This document shows positions 1-10,235 of a stretch of DNA of 64,000 nucleotides, piece by piece (the first letter of the stretch is position 1; every line of letters begins with the position of its first letter). The notes below the pieces were generated by a model. That model was not told where the DNA came from. It saw nothing but the letters and a program-made list of their open reading frames with translations, and ran no database searches. The stretch is taken from contig JADJHD010000015.1 in the NCBI GenBank assembly GCA_016707705.1, positions 108,666 through 172,665 of the forward strand, given 5' to 3'. Position numbers and translations under genes: made by a program. The stretch is from Bacteroidales bacterium (GTDB lineage: Bacteria > Bacteroidota > Bacteroidia > Bacteroidales > UBA4417).

Positions 1-3000
1 CTATATACTGCAACTACTTCTGTAACCATTAATCCTACTCTGGCTGCTAGCGTGAGTATTGGTGCATCTTCAACAACTATTTGTGCAGGGACATCTGTAA
101 CCTTTACAGCAACTCCAACTAACGGGGGGAGTACTCCTTCCTATCAATGGAAATTGAATGGCTCAAATGTAGGAACCAACAGTACAACATATACATCCTC
201 CGCTCTGGCGAACAATGATGCTGTAATTTGTATTATGACATCCAATGCAAGCTGTGTTACCGGTTCGCCTGCAACATCAAATACAGTTACAATGACTGTA
301 AATTCGAATGTTGCAGCAAGTGTGAGTATAGGAGCTTCATCAACAACTATTTGTTCTGGTTCAAGCGTAACCTTTACTGCAACTCCGACAAATGGGGGTA
401 GTTCTCCAAGCTATCAGTGGAAGCTGAATGGATCGAATGTCGGAACTAGCTCAACTACCTATACAAATAGCTCCTTAGCCAATAATGATATTGTAAGTTG
501 CGTAATGACCTCAAATGCATCCTGTGTATCAGGCAGTCCGGCTACTTCAAATTCGGTTACCATGACCGTTAATCCGAATCTCCCGGCGAGTGTGAGCATA
601 GCGGCTTCAGCAACAACAATTTGTTCCGGGACAAGCGTGACCTTCACGGCAACCCCCACCAATGGTGGAAGTTCACCAAGCTACCAGTGGAAATTGAATG
701 GAACGAATGTTGGCACCAATAGTACAACCTATACCAACAGTTCCCTGGCAAATGGAAATACAGTGACATGTGTCATGACTTCAAATGCTACCTGCGCAAC
801 CGGTAGTCCAGCCACATCAAATACTGTGACCATGACGGTCAATCCCAATCTACCGGTAAGTGTTTCGATTGGAGCATCGGCAACAACTATTTGCTCAGGC
901 ACCAGTGTAACATTTACAGCCACTCCCACCAATGGCGGAACAACTCCAACATATCAGTGGAAGGTAAACGGCACCAATGCCGGCACCAATAGCAGCACTT
1001 TCACTACAACCACTTTGGCAAACAGCAATGCTGTAACATGTGTCCTGACTTCAAATGCCAGCTGTGCTACCGGCAGTCCAGCCACTTCGAATTCAATAAG
1101 CATGACTGTAAATCCGAATTTACCTGTCAGCGTGAGTGTAGCGGCTTCTTCAAACCCTGTTTGTTCCGGTAGTTCAGTCACATTTACAGCCACTCCCACA
1201 AATGGTGGCAGTACCCCAACATATCAATGGAAGCTGAATGGTTCCAATGTAGGAACCAATAGTGCCACCTATACCAATTCCAGTCTTGCGAACGGCAACA
1301 CAGTTGTTTGCGTGTTGACTTCCAATGCCACCTGTGCGACAGGTAGTCCGGCTACCTCCAACACTGTAACGATGACGGTGAATCCGATAGTTGCAGCCAG
1401 TGTCAGTATAGCTGCTTCCTCCAATCCTGTCTGTTCAGCAACTGTTGTCACCTTTACCGCCACACCAACAAACGGTGGTTCAACTCCAAGCTATCAGTGG
1501 AAGGTGAACGGGACTTCGGTGGGTGGCAATAGTACAACATACAGTACAGGATCACTCAGTAACAATGATGTGGTTAGCTGTATCATGACATCAAATGCGT
1601 CCTGTGTTACAGGCAGTCCTGCAACTTCCAATTCAGTCACCATGACAGTGAATGCGAATGTAGCTGCCAGCGTTAGCGTAAATGCCTCTGCAACTTCAAT
1701 ATGCTCCGGAAGCAGCGTCACCTTCACCGCAACCCCCACCAATGGCGGAACTACTCCTGTTTATCAATGGAAACTGAATGGAGCCAATGTAGGCACTAAT
1801 AGCACAACCTATTCAAATAGTAGTCTGGCAAACGGAGATATTGTGACTTGCGTCATGACCTCAAATGCAAGCTGTGTTTCAGGCAGTCCTGCAACATCCA
1901 ATTCCGTGACAATGACCGTCAGTCCTAATCTGCCGGTAAGTGTATCAGTTGCGGCATCTTCAAATCCTGCCTGTTCCGGAACAAGCGTAACATTTACTGC
2001 TACTCCAACTAACGGGGGGAGTACACCTTCCTATCAATGGAAATTAAACGGCAGCAATGTTGGAACCAATAGTTCCAGCTACAGCAGTTCAGCCCTGAAT
2101 ACAAATGATGCAATAACTTGCGTACTCACATCAAATGCAGGTTGCATTACAGGGAATCCTGCCACATCCAACACTGTTACCATGACAGTGAATCCAATTC
2201 TGCCGGTAAGCGTCAGTATTGCTGCATCAAGCAATCCGGTTTGTTCAGGCACATCTGTGACTTTCACGGCCACTCCGGTTAACGGAGGCAGCTCTCCTTC
2301 CTATCAATGGAAGCTTAATGGAAGCAATGTAGGCACCAACAGCGCAACCTTCAGTAGTTCTTCACTTTCCAACAATGATGTGGTTACCTGTTACCTTACA
2401 TCCAATGCAAGCTGCAGCAGCGGCAGTCCAGCTACTTCGAACAGCATCTCAATGACTGTAAACCAGATTGTGGTGGCTTCAGTCTCAATTGCTGCGTCAT
2501 CCAATCCCATTTGTTCTGGCAGTAGTGTTACATTCACTGCCACGCCTACCAATGGAGGATCAGCCCCTGCATATCAATGGAAATTAAATGGAAGCAATAT
2601 CGGCAGCAACTCAGCCACTTATACAAGTTCTGCTTTAACCAATAACGATATTATAACTTGTGAGCTAACCTCCAATGCCACTTGTGTAAGCGGTAGTCCT
2701 GCTACCTCCAATTCTGTGACAATGACGGTTAATCCAATAGTTGTTGCAAGTGTTTCGATAGCAGCAAGTTCCAGCACTGTTTGTTCCGGAACAAGTGTAA
2801 CTTTTACTGCCACACCTACCAATGGAGGCAGTTCTCCGGTGTATCAGTGGAAACTGAATGGTACTAATGTGGGCAGTAATTCCACAACTTATACCAATGC
2901 CGGTCTGGCAAACAATGATGTTGTAAGCTGCACAATGACCTCAAATGCAACCTGCGTTTCAGGTAGTCCGGCCACCTCCGGTTCAATCACTATGACTGTT

Positions 3001-6000
3001 AATCCGAATTATGCTGTTTCCGTTGCAGTTGCTTCCGGTTCTGGAACAACTATCTGCGCCGGCACCAGTGTGACATTCACTGCTACTCCAACAAATGGTG
3101 GCAGCAGTCCGGTTTATCAATGGATTAAGAATGGAAGCAACGTGGGAAGTAACTCCAGCAGTTATACTAATGCAGCCTTACTGGATGGAGATATTATCAG
3201 CTGTGAGTTGACTTCCAATCTTACATGTACAACTGGTAATCCAGCTACTTCCAATTCGGTTTCAATGACTGTGAATCTGGTACCAACTGATCCCACTGCT
3301 GTCTCTGCCAGTCCATCATCCATCTATTCAGGATATGCCGGACAGATTGTACTCACTGCAAGCGGAGGTGGAGGAGGAAGTTCGGTTGTGAAATGGTATG
3401 AAGGCTCTTGTGGTTCTGCAACTTTGGTAGGAACAGGAACCAACCTGACGATCAACCCTCCCTCAGCAACAACAGTTTACTATGCGAGATGGGAGAACGG
3501 TTCATGCTATTCGGCCTGTGTTTCCACAACGGTGAGTGTTGCTTATAATTACAGAAGCAAAACAACCGGTAGCTGGAATCTGGCAAGTTCATGGGAGATT
3601 TACAGGGCAGGCAGCTGGGTGGATGCCTCGACTGCTCCAATCTCAACGGATGGAACTATCACGATTCGCAATGCACATACCATTACAGTGCCTTCATCCG
3701 CCGGGTATATTAATGTTGATGAGATTACCATTGACGCAGGAGGAAAGCTTGTTGTAAATGTTTGTCCGTCAAACTGGTGGTTTAATATTATCGATGGTCC
3801 CGGGGATGATATTACAATCAATGGTACCATGGAATATCAGGATGACAAGGTTTCCATGGCTTCCGGTGCAACCATGGTGGTTGGTGATGGAGGTAAATTC
3901 CAGCACAACCTGAACTATGTTGGAAATTATCCGATTACTGCTCCAACTGCAACCTGGCATGCCAATTCAACATATGAAGTGCTTTCATCCAATCAACTTA
4001 CGCCTTCAAATGGATTCAATCAGAATTTTGGAAATTTTACCTGGAACTATTCAGGTCAAACCAGCGATATTAATCTGGTGGGGGCTTTAAGCAGCATTGC
4101 CGGAAATCTGTCGATTCTTTCTACCGGCACTAAATCATTAATTCTGACAAACACAACTGCATTAACAGTTACCATTGGCAATGACCTGATTATCCAAAGT
4201 GGAATACTGGATTTTGCATCCGGTGCAGCAGCTACTAAAGTGATCAATTTGAGTGGCAATTATAATCAGACAGGAGGGACTTTCAAAAACACCAACTCCA
4301 AGGTATTAACTATTAATTTCAAAGGAAGCGGAAAAACATTTACCCAATCAGCAGGTACCTTAACTTCTACCTACATCAATTGGGACATCAACAGCGGAGC
4401 ATCACTCTCCCTGAACAACAATCTGCCGGTTGCAACCAGCCGAAGTTGCACCCTGAATGGTACTCTTGATTGTGGTATTACAACCGCTGTTACCGGCACT
4501 GGTTCATTCACTACGAACAGTGGGGCTACACTTATCTTGGGCTCACCTGCCGGAATCACTTCTACTGCAGGAACAGGGAATGTTCAAACCACAACGGCAA
4601 CCTTTAACAGTTCCACTGATTTTGTTTACAACGGAGTTGCAGCACAGGTTTCGGGCAATCGGCTTCCATCAATAATCAGAAATCTAACTCTTGATAATAG
4701 CAGTGGAATGGACCTGAGCGGCTCGGTAACGCTGAACGGACAATTGCTTCTGACTACTGGTGCCCTGGGAATTGGAAGCAATAGTTTAACCTTGCAGAAT
4801 CAGGATATTCCTGTGGTTCGTTCATCCGGAACAATCACAACTACCTCCGGTTCAAATCTGGCCTTTGGCTCATCGGGAAATATTGGCGGTGCAGCATTTA
4901 CCATTCCGGACAACTTATTCACTTCAGCACCTGCATTGAATAATTTCACCATTTACCGAACCAATAGCCTCACTTTAGGCAATCAGCAGTTTAAAATCAA
5001 TGGGACTGTTCTTTGTAATGGACCACTTAACACCAATGGTAAGTTGCAATTGCTGTCAACAGCTACCCAAACAGCATTGATTGATGGTACAGGAAGTGGA
5101 AACATAACCGGGGCTGTAAGTATGCAACGATATATCCCACAGGGATTTGGCTACAAGTATCTGAGCACTCCTTTCCAGTCGACTCAGGTTGGAGACTACT
5201 CTGCCTATGTGGATCTGAACGCCGATTTTCCAACTTTCTACAAATATGAGGAGAACAAGACTTCCTCGGGTTGGACTAGCTATACTTCTCCTTCTTCAAC
5301 CCTAAGTGTGATGAACGGATATGCCATCAATTTTGGCAGTTCGGCAAATACGGTAACAATTGAATTGAGCGGATCAGTGAACAACGGAACTATTTCACCC
5401 CAGCCGCTTTATAACCATAATCAGGTATTTACCAAGGGATTCAATCTGGCAGGAAATCCATATCCATCGCCAATTAACTGGACAGCCGCCACAGGGTGGA
5501 CAAAGACCAATATCGACAATGCCATCTATTACTTTAATACCGGCAGCACAGATCAATATACAGGGACCTATTCCAGCTACATCAACGGGGTCTCAAGTGA
5601 TGGTATCGCAGGAGCCGTCATTCCTTCCATGCAAGGTTTCTTTATTCACGTGACCAATGGAAGCTATCCGGTTACCGCCAGCTTTGGCATGGATAACAGG
5701 GTAAGGGTAAATAACCTTTCTCCGGCATTTCATAAGTCATTGGAAGAAAATACCTATCCTATGATCCGGCTTACAGCAGCCTATGTATCACAAGCATACC
5801 AGGATCCTGCAGTAATTTATTTTGATGAAAATGCAACTTTGAATTTTGATCCCGACTGGGATGCCTTGAAACTGCTGAATACCGATCCACAGGCACCAAG
5901 TTTATACATTAATGCCGGGGATAATGAAAAGCTTTCCATTGCAGCCATTCCCGAGTTCAGGGATAGTCTTGGTGTGGTTCCCCTTGGTCTGAATACTGAT

Positions 6001-6441
6001 CTGGACGGATGGGTTAATCTAACCGCAACCGAGATTGACTTGCTCCCTTACACCGGCAGGGTTTACCTTGTGGACTCAGTAACTGGTGTAATTCAGGATT
6101 TGGCCGAAAATTCGAGTTACCGGTTCCTTGCTGCTAAAGGCATGGAAGATCACCGTTTCTCGCTGGTATTCAGTCTGAAGGATATTAGCCATATCCCGCC
6201 AACTGAGGATGAATTCAATGTGAGTTATTCGGAAGGCAAATTGTACCTGTTTACAGATCTGGCAATGGGAACCAAAAGTACATTGGTAATCAGCAATCAG
6301 CTTGGACAGACTTTAAGAAAGTACCAGCTTTCAGGAAGCGGTTATCAAAATGTTGAGCCCGGACTTCCAACAGGAATTTATCTGGTGACATTATACACAG
6401 TTAAGGGAACTCAAACCCGGAAAATATTTATTCAATCATGA
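1..6441 (+). CDS. Giant T9SS-secreted surface protein with twelve 90-aa Ig-like repeats (5' partial)
   Basis: The frame is open to the left edge, so the N-terminus is missing; 2146 residues are visible. Residues about 18-1094 are twelve Ig-like repeats of the kind common in Bacteroidota adhesins. Each has a C-S-G-T-S-V-T-F-T-A-T-P start, a Y-Q-W-K-L-N-G core and a T-S-N-A-S-C end. From 52 to 2752 the repeats start exactly every 270 bases. A glycine-rich linker follows, then (from about residue 1181) a G-S-W-x-L-A-S-S-W entry into a long Ser/Thr/Asn-rich beta-helix-like region. The last ~80 residues are a type A T9SS sorting domain with the G-x-Y-L-V-T-L and K-I-F-I-Q end. The protein is probably exported by T9SS and anchored or released at the surface; an adhesin or matrix role is inference. 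Its TGA overlaps the next ATG (ATGA), indicating coupling. Confidence 0.9.
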   Translation, partial: LYTATTSVTINPTLAASVSIGASSTTICAGTSVTFTATPTNGGSTPSYQWKLNGSNVGTNSTTYTSSALANNDAVICIMTSNASCVTGSPATSNTVTMTVNSNVAASVSIGASSTTICSGSSVTFTATPTNGGSSPSYQWKLNGSNVGTSSTTYTNSSLANNDIVSCVMTSNASCVSGSPATSNSVTMTVNPNLPASVSIAASATTICSGTSVTFTATPTNGGSSPSYQWKLNGTNVGTNSTTYTNSSLANGNTVTCVMTSNATCATGSPATSNTVTMTVNPNLPVSVSIGASATTICSGTSVTFTATPTNGGTTPTYQWKVNGTNAGTNSSTFTTTTLANSNAVTCVLTSNASCATGSPATSNSISMTVNPNLPVSVSVAASSNPVCSGSSVTFTATPTNGGSTPTYQWKLNGSNVGTNSATYTNSSLANGNTVVCVLTSNATCATGSPATSNTVTMTVNPIVAASVSIAASSNPVCSATVVTFTATPTNGGSTPSYQWKVNGTSVGGNSTTYSTGSLSNNDVVSCIMTSNASCVTGSPATSNSVTMTVNANVAASVSVNASATSICSGSSVTFTATPTNGGTTPVYQWKLNGANVGTNSTTYSNSSLANGDIVTCVMTSNASCVSGSPATSNSVTMTVSPNLPVSVSVAASSNPACSGTSVTFTATPTNGGSTPSYQWKLNGSNVGTNSSSYSSSALNTNDAITCVLTSNAGCITGNPATSNTVTMTVNPILPVSVSIAASSNPVCSGTSVTFTATPVNGGSSPSYQWKLNGSNVGTNSATFSSSSLSNNDVVTCYLTSNASCSSGSPATSNSISMTVNQIVVASVSIAASSNPICSGSSVTFTATPTNGGSAPAYQWKLNGSNIGSNSATYTSSALTNNDIITCELTSNATCVSGSPATSNSVTMTVNPIVVASVSIAASSSTVCSGTSVTFTATPTNGGSSPVYQWKLNGTNVGSNSTTYTNAGLANNDVVSCTMTSNATCVSGSPATSGSITMTVNPNYAVSVAVASGSGTTICAGTSVTFTATPTNGGSSPVYQWIKNGSNVGSNSSSYTNAALLDGDIISCELTSNLTCTTGNPATSNSVSMTVNLVPTDPTAVSASPSSIYSGYAGQIVLTASGGGGGSSVVKWYEGSCGSATLVGTGTNLTINPPSATTVYYARWENGSCYSACVSTTVSVAYNYRSKTTGSWNLASSWEIYRAGSWVDASTAPISTDGTITIRNAHTITVPSSAGYINVDEITIDAGGKLVVNVCPSNWWFNIIDGPGDDITINGTMEYQDDKVSMASGATMVVGDGGKFQHNLNYVGNYPITAPTATWHANSTYEVLSSNQLTPSNGFNQNFGNFTWNYSGQTSDINLVGALSSIAGNLSILSTGTKSLILTNTTALTVTIGNDLIIQSGILDFASGAAATKVINLSGNYNQTGGTFKNTNSKVLTINFKGSGKTFTQSAGTLTSTYINWDINSGASLSLNNNLPVATSRSCTLNGTLDCGITTAVTGTGSFTTNSGATLILGSPAGITSTAGTGNVQTTTATFNSSTDFVYNGVAAQVSGNRLPSIIRNLTLDNSSGMDLSGSVTLNGQLLLTTGALGIGSNSLTLQNQDIPVVRSSGTITTTSGSNLAFGSSGNIGGAAFTIPDNLFTSAPALNNFTIYRTNSLTLGNQQFKINGTVLCNGPLNTNGKLQLLSTATQTALIDGTGSGNITGAVSMQRYIPQGFGYKYLSTPFQSTQVGDYSAYVDLNADFPTFYKYEENKTSSGWTSYTSPSSTLSVMNGYAINFGSSANTVTIELSGSVNNGTISPQPLYNHNQVFTKGFNLAGNPYPSPINWTAATGWTKTNIDNAIYYFNTGSTDQYTGTYSSYINGVSSDGIAGAVIPSMQGFFIHVTNGSYPVTASFGMDNRVRVNNLSPAFHKSLEENTYPMIRLTAAYVSQAYQDPAVIYFDENATLNFDPDWDALKLLNTDPQAPSLYINAGDNEKLSIAAIPEFRDSLGVVPLGLNTDLDGWVNLTATEIDLLPYTGRVYLVDSVTGVIQDLAENSSYRFLAAKGMEDHRFSLVFSLKDISHIPPTEDEFNVSYSEGKLYLFTDLAMGTKSTLVISNQLGQTLRKYQLSGSGYQNVEPGLPTGIYLVTLYTVKGTQTRKIFIQS
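52..3282 (+). repeat. Twelve tandem 270-bp coding repeats (90-aa Ig-like units)
   Basis: Equivalent positions (the GTG/GTT of the S-V-S-I motif) fall at 52, 322, 592, 862, 1132, 1402, 1672, 1942, 2212, 2482 and 2752. These are eleven starts spaced exactly 270 bases apart with no insertion or deletion. The twelfth unit starts at 3022 and is slightly longer near its start. Protein identity between units is high, while third codon positions differ freely, so the array looks old and maintained by selection rather than recently amplified. More units probably lie left of the window. Confidence 0.95.
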
Positions 6442-6962
6442 TGAATCCCAAGTGGACAACATATAAGCAATTGAGAAAGGCGGGGAAGATTCTTCTTTTT
6501 GCGACGTTCTTATTTTGCAGCTCGGAAATGCAGGCCCAGGAGGATCCTCCGAAGCCAATCTCTGTTACTACATTCCAGAATTTAAGCTTTGGGGCTATTA
6601 TTCAGGGGTTTTCAGGAGGAAGTGTAATTATTTATCCTTCCGGATCCCGGTCTGTAACAGGTGACCTGATACAGGCAAATCTGGGCTATGCTTATTACCC
6701 TGCGATTTTTGAGGTAGGGGCGAACCTTGGTACTCTGGTAACCATCCTGAACGGACCTGATGTTGTTCTGTCAGGCAGCAATGGCGGGACCATGACCCTA
6801 CATATTGGTGAAACTGATCCGCCTTCCCCGTTTATCAATACACTAACACCTCCGGGACTTACTCAGGTGAGGGTTGGAGGGACTCTATATGTTGGGAATG
6901 CATTGGCTAATCCTGCAGGATCCTATAGCGGGAGCTTCTTCATCACATTTATTCAGGAATAG
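6438..6962 (+). CDS. DUF4402-type secreted fimbrial-like protein
   Basis: 174 residues with a signal peptide (hydrophobic I-L-L-F-A-T-F-L-F-C, then M-Q-A-Q cleavage context around residue 34). The mature part is a single beta-rich domain with F-Q-N-L-S-F-G near its start, a G-x-L-V-T-I-L segment, a V-x-G-T-L-Y-V-G motif and a final S-F-F-I-T-F-I-Q strand. This pattern fits DUF4402, a family of small exported proteins often found next to chaperone-usher genes. The start overlaps the preceding stop; a second ATG follows at once (6441), so either may be used. Only 14 bases separate it from the usher-like gene downstream. I infer it is a pilin-like or accessory subunit of that system. The family call rests on pattern, not a search. 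Confidence 0.72.
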   Translation: MMNPKWTTYKQLRKAGKILLFATFLFCSSEMQAQEDPPKPISVTTFQNLSFGAIIQGFSGGSVIIYPSGSRSVTGDLIQANLGYAYYPAIFEVGANLGTLVTILNGPDVVLSGSNGGTMTLHIGETDPPSPFINTLTPPGLTQVRVGGTLYVGNALANPAGSYSGSFFITFIQE

Positions 6963-6976
6963 TCATTCATTTCAAC

Positions 6977-9900
6977 ATGCAGCGGAGAACGATATTTGGT
7001 ATGGAGGTGAACAGGAACATTAGTGTCCTGGTTCAGTCCATGCCCATAGCATTTCTCCTTCTTCTGACTATGTGCCTGCCTTTGTCTTCCAGGGCTCAGG
7101 ATGATTTGGATTATGAAGAAATATCTGTATTTCTGACTGTTCAGAGGGTTGGCAGTATTGAAATTCCTGCTGTTATCAGTAATGATAAAGTGTACCTGCC
7201 AATAACCGATGTTTTTGATTTTCTGAAGATCCGAAATCAGGTTTCACCGGGATATGATTCAATTTCAGGTTTCTACATTAACACCAGAAATCTGTTCGCA
7301 GTGAACTTCCCTCAGAAGAAGATATTTGTCGATGATAAATTATATGAACTGCCGGAGAATGCATTGATCAAAACAGAAACCAGCCTGTATCTTCTTGCCG
7401 ATTATTTTGGGAAGGTATTCGGACTTAATTGTACGTTCAATTACCGTGCACTGGCGATATTGATGGATACGAAACTGGAGCTTCCTATTATCAGGGAAAT
7501 GCGGCTGGAACAGATGCGCACGAATATTAGTAAATTAAGAGGAGAATCTCAGGCTGACTCAACACTGGGTCGCACCTATCCTATGTTCCATCTGGGAATG
7601 GCAGACTGGTCACTGATTTCGAATCAGGTGGTGAATGGTCGAACTGATACCAGGTTTAATCTCGCATTAGGAGGTATTGTGCTTGGAGGGGAAACAAATG
7701 TATCCTTGCTCTTTAACTCACACCAGGCTTTCAATGAGAAGCAGCAACAGTACCTCTGGAGGTTCGCGAATAATGATTTCAAATATGTGAAACAGATGAT
7801 GGCCGGAAAGATTGTCAGTCAGGCAACCTCTTCTATTTATGCTCCGGTTGTGGGTGTACAGTTTACCAATTCCCCGACTACTTTCAGGCGATCATTCGGT
7901 TACTATACATTGAGTGATAATACAGAACCAAACTGGACAGTTGAATTATATGTGAATAATGTGCTTGTTGACTATGTAAAGGCTGATGCTTCCGGCTTTT
8001 ACACCTTCCAGGTTCCACTCGTTTATGGAAGTTCCGCAGTAATGCTTAAATTTTATGGTCCATGGGGAGAAGAACGCACAAAGGAGCAAAGTATCAGCAT
8101 TCCCTTCAATTTTCTGCCACCCGGTGAAATGCAGTATACTGTAAGCGGTGGTATTGTAGAGGATAGCCTTTCAAGTCGTTACTCAAGAGCCAGCATGAAT
8201 TACGGACTTGCTTCAAGGGTGACTGTCGGGGGAGGTATGGAGTATCTTTCTTCAGTTACTTCAGGTCCACTGATGCCCTACCTTAGTACCTCGGTACGCC
8301 TCGCATCCAGTCTGCTGCTTTCAGGAGAATATACCTATGGGGTCAGGAAAAAGGGAATCATAACCTATCGTTTTCCATCCAATGTACAGCTGGAGTTGTA
8401 CTATACCACCTACGACAAGGGACAAAAGGCTATAAACTACAACTACAGGGAAGAACGTAAGGCCGTGCTGGCAGTCCCTCTAAGAACAAAGAATTTTTCC
8501 GCCTTTTCGAGGCTTACCCTTAACCAGATTATTCTTCCGGAATCAAAGTATACCACAGCAGAAATGCTGCTATCAGGGGCTATCTATGGTGTAAGCACCA
8601 ACTTCACAACATACGCCATGTTTGTGGATCCAAAGAATCCATATGCATACAGCAACCTTTCCTTTTCATTGAGGCTACCGGCAGCATTTAACCTGATTCC
8701 TCAGGCTCAATATGAGTACAAAAGCCAGAAGCTCATCTCACTCAAATGCGGCTTGGAGAAGCATGTTTTCAAGCATGGATTCTTTAACGTTTCCTATGAA
8801 CAGAATTTCAAGAGCAATATCCGAAACATTGAATTTGGATTCAGGTACGACTTCTCATTTGTTCAGGCAGCCTTCACTGCACGCAGGATTAACAAGAATA
8901 CGCTCTTTACCCAATCAGGAAAAGGAAGCCTGATGTACGACAAGGGTACAAGCTATTTGCATGCCGGTAACCGCACAAGTGTAGGAAGGGGAGGTGTTGT
9001 CATACTTCCGTTCCTTGATCTGAACTGCAATGGTATTAAGGATGAAGGTGAACCCCGTGCTGCCGGACTGAATGTGCATATTTCAGGAGGGAGAATTGAA
9101 CCTGACCTGAAGGATACACTTATCAGGGTATTCGACCTTGAACCTTATACTTCCTATTTCATTGAATTCGACAGAAATAGTTTCGATAATATAGCATGGC
9201 AACTTAAATTCAAGAGTCTGAAGGTCAATATTGACCCTAATAAGTTCCGCAGAATTGACGTCCCGATCTCAGTATTCGGTGAAGCCTCCGGAACGGTATA
9301 TCGCAAGAGTGGAAACTTTCAAAAGGGATTGGGGCGTGTTATTGTCTGTTTCTATAATGAAGCCGGGAAAATGGTGGGTAGGACTATGTCAGAGTCTGAT
9401 GGATATTTCAGTTTCCTTGGACTTCCTCCTGGCAACTATACTGCAAAGGTTGATACCAGTCAGTTGAGAAAGATCAGCATGATCTCAGCCCCTGATTCTT
9501 TTGAGTTTGAGATCACCGTGAATCCCGACGGAGATGTACGTGATGATCTTGAATTTGTGCTTAGCAGCCTGAATACTTCTCAGAATGAACCGGCAGTTCA
9601 GAAGGAGACTGTTGGGGCAAATCCGGTTCAGGTAGTAATAGCTCCAGTTTCGGAACCAAAGGAAGCCGTTTCCGGGAAACAGGTTGCCAAGGATACGATA
9701 GTGAAGCAGTCTGCTCAAATGACAGAAAGTAAATCAGTGGAAGCTACCGATACCAAGAAGGAAGTAAAGCCTGAGCCGGCTGTCCAAAAGACTGAAATTA
9801 AACCGACTGAAGTAGTTCCAGCAAGGAAGGAAGTCAAACCTGAGCCTGTAGTTCCTATGGGAAAGACCACGAAACCTCAGCCTGAAGTTACCGGTTCAGA

Positions 9901-10222
9901 AAGAAATGATATCGACAAGCTTATTCCATCTGTAAATCTGACTGAGAAGCAGGAAGATTCCAATCTTCAAGGTATCCGGAATAAGAAACCCTTGCCTGGT
10001 ACTTACGGAATTCAGGTTGGAGCTTTCAATAACTATGAAAATGCCTTGAAAAGCAGGGTAAGGCTGATTGATGCCCTGGCGAAGGATGTGTTCCTTTACG
10101 AAGAAGATGGTTTCTTTAAGGTCATGATAACCGGATTCAATGACCTGAAGAGTGCAAAGGAATTCCTGCCCAAAGTCAAGGGTCGCGGTTTTGTAGAAGC
10201 GTTTATTATCAGGATAAAATAA
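6977..10222 (+). CDS. Usher-like outer-membrane protein with C-terminal SPOR domain
   Basis: 1081 residues. After a signal peptide (cleavage near S-R-A-Q, residue ~41), residues ~50-150 resemble the copper-amine-oxidase N-like domain (K-V-Y-L-P-I, L-Y-L-L-A-D-Y-F). A long beta-rich region follows. Residues ~319-370 resemble the usher plug (Y-V-N-N-V-L-V-D-Y, G-F-Y-T-F-Q-V-P), then F-L-P-P-G-E-M-Q-Y-T-V-S-G-G, the barrel re-entry seen in ushers. Residues 679-693 carry an SdrD_B-like D-x-N-x-N-G-x-x-D-E-G-E calcium-type loop. Next is a carboxypeptidase-regulatory-like domain (~750-870), a Lys/Glu/Pro/Val-rich linker (~875-1000) and a SPOR domain (1008-1081; G-I-Q-V-G-A-F). I infer a fibre-assembly pore that also contacts peptidoglycan. 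No periplasmic chaperone gene is visible; it may lie left of the window. Another large barrel type is possible. Confidence 0.72.
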   Translation: MQRRTIFGMEVNRNISVLVQSMPIAFLLLLTMCLPLSSRAQDDLDYEEISVFLTVQRVGSIEIPAVISNDKVYLPITDVFDFLKIRNQVSPGYDSISGFYINTRNLFAVNFPQKKIFVDDKLYELPENALIKTETSLYLLADYFGKVFGLNCTFNYRALAILMDTKLELPIIREMRLEQMRTNISKLRGESQADSTLGRTYPMFHLGMADWSLISNQVVNGRTDTRFNLALGGIVLGGETNVSLLFNSHQAFNEKQQQYLWRFANNDFKYVKQMMAGKIVSQATSSIYAPVVGVQFTNSPTTFRRSFGYYTLSDNTEPNWTVELYVNNVLVDYVKADASGFYTFQVPLVYGSSAVMLKFYGPWGEERTKEQSISIPFNFLPPGEMQYTVSGGIVEDSLSSRYSRASMNYGLASRVTVGGGMEYLSSVTSGPLMPYLSTSVRLASSLLLSGEYTYGVRKKGIITYRFPSNVQLELYYTTYDKGQKAINYNYREERKAVLAVPLRTKNFSAFSRLTLNQIILPESKYTTAEMLLSGAIYGVSTNFTTYAMFVDPKNPYAYSNLSFSLRLPAAFNLIPQAQYEYKSQKLISLKCGLEKHVFKHGFFNVSYEQNFKSNIRNIEFGFRYDFSFVQAAFTARRINKNTLFTQSGKGSLMYDKGTSYLHAGNRTSVGRGGVVILPFLDLNCNGIKDEGEPRAAGLNVHISGGRIEPDLKDTLIRVFDLEPYTSYFIEFDRNSFDNIAWQLKFKSLKVNIDPNKFRRIDVPISVFGEASGTVYRKSGNFQKGLGRVIVCFYNEAGKMVGRTMSESDGYFSFLGLPPGNYTAKVDTSQLRKISMISAPDSFEFEITVNPDGDVRDDLEFVLSSLNTSQNEPAVQKETVGANPVQVVIAPVSEPKEAVSGKQVAKDTIVKQSAQMTESKSVEATDTKKEVKPEPAVQKTEIKPTEVVPARKEVKPEPVVPMGKTTKPQPEVTGSERNDIDKLIPSVNLTEKQEDSNLQGIRNKKPLPGTYGIQVGAFNNYENALKSRVRLIDALAKDVFLYEEDGFFKVMITGFNDLKSAKEFLPKVKGRGFVEAFIIRIK

Positions 10223-10235
10223 TCATCAATCAGCG

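Noticed and set aside
459..2822. Regularly spaced antisense open frames of about 64-82 residues inside the Ig-like repeats
   Set aside because: They recur with the 270-base period because the coding strand repeats; none has a promoter or independent features.
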